Shown piece by piece: positions 31,887 through 35,365 of a stretch of DNA of 35,365 bases. Numbering within the stretch: the first letter of the stretch is position 1; every line of letters begins with the position of its first letter. The stretch is from Muribaculaceae bacterium (lineage in GTDB: Bacteria; Bacteroidota; Bacteroidia; Bacteroidales; Muribaculaceae). The stretch spans positions 1 through 35,365 of the forward strand of contig JAGAUV010000050.1 in NCBI GenBank assembly GCA_017620635.1, written 5' to 3'. Under the pieces are notes generated by a model. It worked only from the letters and a program-made list of their open reading frames with translations. It was not told where the DNA came from and searched no databases. Both the position numbers and the translations under genes were made by a program.

Positions 31887-32459
31887 TCACTCCCGGGCGC
31901 GCAGTTTGGCGCGGTCGCCCGGCTGTATGTGCACGCCGTAAGATTTTTCAAGGAAATCGCCGATTAGCTTGTCGGCCTTGTTGATCTGCTCTACATAGAA
32001 TATAGAGTAGGCGCTCTCCATCTCCTCCAGCGTCAGGCCGGGATTATTCGACGGTGTATAGAGCTTGTTTAGGCGATTGCGCTCGGCAAGAAATTCGTAT
32101 AGCTTGTCGTTCAGCGGCGTGCCCACGGCGCCGAGACGCCTGTTAAGGTCCACTGTCACTTCGCCGCCTTCCACTGCCACCGGGATCTCTATCACATCCG
32201 CCGGCTCGGCAGGATTGTAGAACCGCAGGAAGCCGAGATAAGGCATGGCCGTAGTGTCGTTGCGCACTATTGTAGCGCCTTCGCCCGGGCATACCGAATC
32301 CAGTGCCTGATTGTCGGCATCGTAGAGCACCGCACGGCTGAACTCCTCGCCCGGCGATGCCACGGTCATCACGCAGGTGCTTTGCACTGGAGCCTTCCTG
32401 CCGCACGACACCATGCTCAGAAGCACGACAAGCATTAAATATTTCAATGTATTTGTCAT
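31887..32459 (-). CDS. DUF4369-like lipoprotein
   Basis: A 190-residue lipoprotein with signal MTNTLKYLMLVVLLSMVSC (Cys19) then GRKAPVQ. A beta-rich stretch (RAVLYDADNQALDSV, TAMPYLGFLRFYNP, VIEIPVAVEGGEVTVDLN) resembles DUF4369, often the N-terminal part of Bacteroidota thioredoxin-like lipoproteins. It is followed by a helical segment (NDKLYEFLAERNRLNKLY). There is no thioredoxin domain or CxxC; the protein stops at about that junction, so it is a short version. Function unknown. Confidence 0.72.
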   Translation of the reverse strand: MTNTLKYLMLVVLLSMVSCGRKAPVQSTCVMTVASPGEEFSRAVLYDADNQALDSVCPGEGATIVRNDTTAMPYLGFLRFYNPAEPADVIEIPVAVEGGEVTVDLNRRLGAVGTPLNDKLYEFLAERNRLNKLYTPSNNPGLTLEEMESAYSIFYVEQINKADKLIGDFLEKSYGVHIQPGDRAKLRARE

Positions 32460-32481
32460 TTCGCGTTTGCTTTAATGATAA

Positions 32482-32506
32482 GTGCGGTACGGCATAACTA
32501 CCGCAC
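32482..32506. terminator. Hairpin between the barrel and lipoprotein genes
   Basis: Arms GTGCGGTA (32482-32489) and TACCGCAC (32499-32506) form a perfect 8-bp stem; an alternative AGTGCGGT/ACCGCACT pairing exists (32481-32512). No strong T-tract follows on either strand. Probably terminates or attenuates the barrel transcript. Confidence 0.5.
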
Positions 32507-32543
32507 CGCACTCTCGTAATTTATACTATCGTCTTAAAAGGTA

Positions 32544-33431
32544 TCAGAACCTGAAACCAATCTTTACGACAGGCATGTCTATGAGCTTGATATTGTGGTG
32601 ACACAGATTGTAGGTGTCGAAACCCTGCGGTGCGATCTGTATCAGATCGTAGCGGTAGGCTACCGGCTGGCATTCAACCGCCAGGAACATACCTCTGGTC
32701 ACGCTGTACTCGATACCGGCGACCAAAGCACCTTTGAGACCTATCATCTGTCCCACTTTGCCGGGGGCCAGATACACTGCCTCGTCGATTTCTTCGTCTA
32801 CATCCGCCAAATCCTCATCCCATACCGTCACGCCGGTATAAGGGGCTTTTGTGTGGATTCGGGCCATCTGCATCCCTACCGTCGCTCCAACATAAGGATG
32901 AATGCGATCGTTGCCTGTAGTGAAATAACGGTCTACGCCGGCGTTGATATACCAGTTGTTGTCGACCTGGGCGTTGACATACTTCTGGTCGGGAATACGG
33001 AAATTGTCAAGATCCTCGTATTCTGCCTCTACGTAGTCCTTCTTCGGTGTGACGCCGATGTTCATGCCTGCCGACAAGTTCACGGCCCATACGTCATGGA
33101 AGAAATACTTAGCCTGTATGCCGAGTATATTCACTATAGTGTTGTTCTCAAACCCTGTCAGGTTCAAGTATCCGCCGAGGTTGCCGGAAGTCGATGTGCT
33201 TCCGTTGGGCAATCCTATCGAGCCGCTGTTGGGAGTGTAGATCGGGAGTAGACCGCTCAGGTCGTCTCCGTAAGCGGAGCTACCGCTTCCCAGCATCAGC
33301 GAGAATTCCCATTGCCCCTTCTGCGGAGCAAACGATGCGCCTCCCTTGTCGGGGCTCCATGCGGTCTGGCCCGTCATCATCGGGGCGACTGCAAGTGCCG
33401 ACAATAAGATTATGCAAAGTCGTTTAATCAT
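32544..33431 (-). CDS. Outer-membrane beta-barrel protein (BT1926-like)
   Basis: A 295-residue protein: signal peptide MIKRLCIILLSALAVAPMMTGQ, then alternating beta strands typical of an outer-membrane barrel (QWEFSLMLGSGSSAYGDD, YFFHDVWAVNLSAGMNIGV, RIHPYVGATVGMQMARI, GLKGALVAGIEYSVTRGMFLAVE in parts), ending in the terminal aromatic KIGFRF expected for BAM-mediated insertion. The overall pattern fits the BT1926 family of Bacteroidales; function unknown. It starts 38 bases after the coiled-coil gene and shares its direction. Confidence 0.82.
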   Translation of the reverse strand: MIKRLCIILLSALAVAPMMTGQTAWSPDKGGASFAPQKGQWEFSLMLGSGSSAYGDDLSGLLPIYTPNSGSIGLPNGSTSTSGNLGGYLNLTGFENNTIVNILGIQAKYFFHDVWAVNLSAGMNIGVTPKKDYVEAEYEDLDNFRIPDQKYVNAQVDNNWYINAGVDRYFTTGNDRIHPYVGATVGMQMARIHTKAPYTGVTVWDEDLADVDEEIDEAVYLAPGKVGQMIGLKGALVAGIEYSVTRGMFLAVECQPVAYRYDLIQIAPQGFDTYNLCHHNIKLIDMPVVKIGFRF

Positions 33432-33469
33432 TTTGTTAATTCAATGATGTTTTTGTATGATTGGGTTTA

Positions 33470-35365
33470 TTAGGCAGTTACCTCTTCAAGACGCTTGTTG
33501 GCGGCGTCAAGACGTTCCTTGGCTGCGTCAAGTTTAGCCTTGGCTGCGTCAAGTGCGAGTTTGGCTTCCTCTACGTCGATCTGTGCCATGTCGGCGTTGC
33601 TGAGCAGACCCTTCTCATACTGCTCGAGGATATACTTGGCGCGGTCTAATGCCTTCTCGAGATCAGGTATAGCCTTCTCGCCGTCTTCGATTGCCTGCTC
33701 TACATTGGCGATAACCTCGTCGATTGTCTCCTGAGTGTAGTTATCTTCCTGGTCTACGCCGGTAGCCTGTGCGGCTGCCTCGATAGCACGGATCATTGCG
33801 CCGGCTACGTTGTTCTTCGAGTTAAGAACGCGGATCTGAGCGTTGACTTCAGCATTCAGGTCTTGTACAGCCTGCCATGCTTTCTGCTGATCGGCATAAA
33901 CCTTACCACATTTCTCGTTCTGATCGTCGTACGATTTCTCGAGGTTTTCGATATAGGTATCAATTTCGGCAAATGCAGCGTCCATAGCGGCCTTATTGCT
34001 GATATAAGCCTGAGCTACTTCTATGCGGTTCTCATATGCGAGCACCTGGCCGAACGAGCCATAATAATACTCCAGCTCATTCTGGATTGTTCCGGCTGAC
34101 GGATTACCACCATATACTTCCTTGATATGATCGATAATTTCCTCCTTGGTAGGAGCTACGAGATATGCACTTTCTGTAGCTGCCGGTGTCCAAGCAAAGC
34201 CATAAAGAACATGCGAAGTCTCGATTACATTACGCTTCAATTCATCGGTCTGATATGCGCATACCTCAGCTACTGTAATCTCGGGGATAGGAGCTTCAAA
34301 TGCCTTGCGACCTTCTACGGCCTCTTCATTGGCACCTTCCTCTACTGCAGGCCAGTACTGTGTGCCAGGAATGAATGCACTATAATAGTAATCCCATAAA
34401 AGCGAAGTTCCTACATTTGTGCCACCTATGGTCGCTGTCTGCTCAGCTACGGCATCTAATACAGCCTGAAGAGCGACAACAGCTTTACCGGCTTCAGCAT
34501 AGAAAGCATCTTGTTCTTCGAAGAATTTATCCCATGCAGCCTGAAGAGCTTTGTCAAGAGCGGTATCTGATTTTGTTGCCTCCATTATAGCAAGAGCGAA
34601 AGCCTTCTGAGCCTCTGCATTGGCTACCTTCTGTGCGGCTTCTGCCACAGCGACTGCCTTTGCCATTGTAGCAGCGGCTACAGCCGACTGCTCATCACGA
34701 GCCTTTACAGCAGCCTCAACAGCCTTATCTGCAGCTTCTTCTGCGGCTACTGCATCATCAAAGGCTTTCTTCAAGGCGTCCTTCTGGGCGTCTCCGTCAG
34801 GAGTAGCATCAAAAAGTTTCTTAGCTGCTATTCGCTTTTCTGCTGCTTCGGTTGCATTTACCTGTGCTTTTTTGACTGCTTCATCAAGCTTTGCCATTGT
34901 AGCGGTGTACTCATCCTGAGCTGCAGCTAAAGCGGTTTCATAAGCGACACGTGCGGCTTCATCAGCGGCATCCTTTTCTGCCACAGCTTTGTCGGCAGCG
35001 CGATTGCCGGCTGCTTTTGCAGCCTCATTGTATGCAGCCTCAGCTGCGATCAACGCAGTCTTTGCGGTAGCTACAGGAGCAAGAGTTTTGTTATAAGCGA
35101 CAACAGCTTCGTCGATTGCGTCATAGCCTTCAAGTGCCGAATACTTGGGTTCTGCACCTTTATTAAAGGCGTTAACGAACATCTGCCATCTATCAAGATC
35201 TGCTGTGTATACTTCTTCTTTCTCTGCTTTCTGGCGAGTCAGCGCGTTGATATCGGCCTGAGTCCAGGCTTCGCCGTTCTCGTTGAGAACATAATTCGAA
35301 ATCTGGCTCTTGAAACTATTTACAATAGCAGACGTATTCCAATAAGCGTTTGCAGAAGTTAAAGA
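33470..35365 (-). CDS. Ala-rich coiled-coil protein (partial, N-terminus beyond right edge)
   Basis: The frame is open from the stop at 33470 to the window edge (631 residues visible); the first internal Met (35182) is not the start because the frame continues upstream without a stop. It is dominated by Ala/Lys/Glu helices (KAVAVAEAAQKVANAEAQKA), interrupted at about 320-430 by a less repetitive segment (WDYYYSAFIPGTQYWPAV, SHVLYGFAWTP). The end is a heptad run (LDAAKAKLDAAKERLDAANKR, with DNA identity between adjacent 21-base units near 33517-33553). Probably exported, judging by the barrel gene 38 bases downstream, but the signal peptide is outside the window. I do not recognise a family. 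Confidence 0.85.
   Translation of the reverse strand, partial: SLTSANAYWNTSAIVNSFKSQISNYVLNENGEAWTQADINALTRQKAEKEEVYTADLDRWQMFVNAFNKGAEPKYSALEGYDAIDEAVVAYNKTLAPVATAKTALIAAEAAYNEAAKAAGNRAADKAVAEKDAADEAARVAYETALAAAQDEYTATMAKLDEAVKKAQVNATEAAEKRIAAKKLFDATPDGDAQKDALKKAFDDAVAAEEAADKAVEAAVKARDEQSAVAAATMAKAVAVAEAAQKVANAEAQKAFALAIMEATKSDTALDKALQAAWDKFFEEQDAFYAEAGKAVVALQAVLDAVAEQTATIGGTNVGTSLLWDYYYSAFIPGTQYWPAVEEGANEEAVEGRKAFEAPIPEITVAEVCAYQTDELKRNVIETSHVLYGFAWTPAATESAYLVAPTKEEIIDHIKEVYGGNPSAGTIQNELEYYYGSFGQVLAYENRIEVAQAYISNKAAMDAAFAEIDTYIENLEKSYDDQNEKCGKVYADQQKAWQAVQDLNAEVNAQIRVLNSKNNVAGAMIRAIEAAAQATGVDQEDNYTQETIDEVIANVEQAIEDGEKAIPDLEKALDRAKYILEQYEKGLLSNADMAQIDVEEAKLALDAAKAKLDAAKERLDAANKRLEEVTA

Overview
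The window looks like a chromosomal segment of a moderately GC-rich Bacteroidales bacterium, most likely of the Muribaculaceae (S24-7) or a close relative; this is inferred from gene families, not from a search. The signs are TAnnTTTG-type -7 promoter boxes, Bacteroidota-style lipoprotein and outer-membrane proteins, a Bacteroidota ParC, DUF349, DUF3467, NigD-like and BT1926-like families, a recF-DUF721 pair and a four-gene 2-oxoacid:ferredoxin oxidoreductase operon. Nothing points to a prophage, conjugative element, insertion sequence or CRISPR array.

Layout. 1-1502: two minus-strand secreted proteins, one PCMD-like (cut by the left edge) and one calycin-like with a C-terminal tail resembling secretion/sorting tails. 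1647-6548: a small two-helix membrane protein, then parC with an outer-membrane protein and an S41 peptidase lipoprotein. 6682-7776: a plus-strand TIR-transmembrane protein, alone between minus-strand genes. 7749-22241: a long co-directional minus-strand block. In transcription order it holds a DUF349 coiled-coil protein, an AddA/RecB-like helicase-nuclease, a C69 dipeptidase, a SlyD-like FKBP isomerase, a LolD-like ATPase, a NigD-like lipoprotein, a DUF3467 protein, cysS, an OB-fold lipoprotein, an alpha/beta hydrolase, and an ECF sigma / anti-sigma / DUF5024-like trio. Prominent hairpins interrupt this block at about 20208-20373, 12745-12793 and 9381-9409.

22386-24007 is a plus-strand predicted glycoside hydrolase with its own promoter and terminator. 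24017-26695 is the ferredoxin-vorB-korB-korC-type operon on the minus strand. 26860-29537 is a plus-strand operon: esterase, recF, DUF721, thioesterase. 29563-29940 is a noncoding stretch with two copies of a multi-hairpin repeat. 29953-30113 holds a tRNA-Pro(GGG) gene with promoter and terminator on the minus strand. 30259-31867 carries ilvE and an HD-domain gene on the plus strand. 31887 to the right edge is a minus-strand envelope cluster: an Ala-rich coiled-coil protein cut by the window edge, a BT1926-like barrel and a small lipoprotein.

Most of the content is housekeeping (topoisomerase, recombination, translation, 2-oxoacid metabolism) mixed with envelope proteins. The parts least explained by known families are the paired structured repeat with an apparently compensated stem, the stand-alone TIR-TM-periplasmic protein, and the dyads around the helicase-nuclease promoter.
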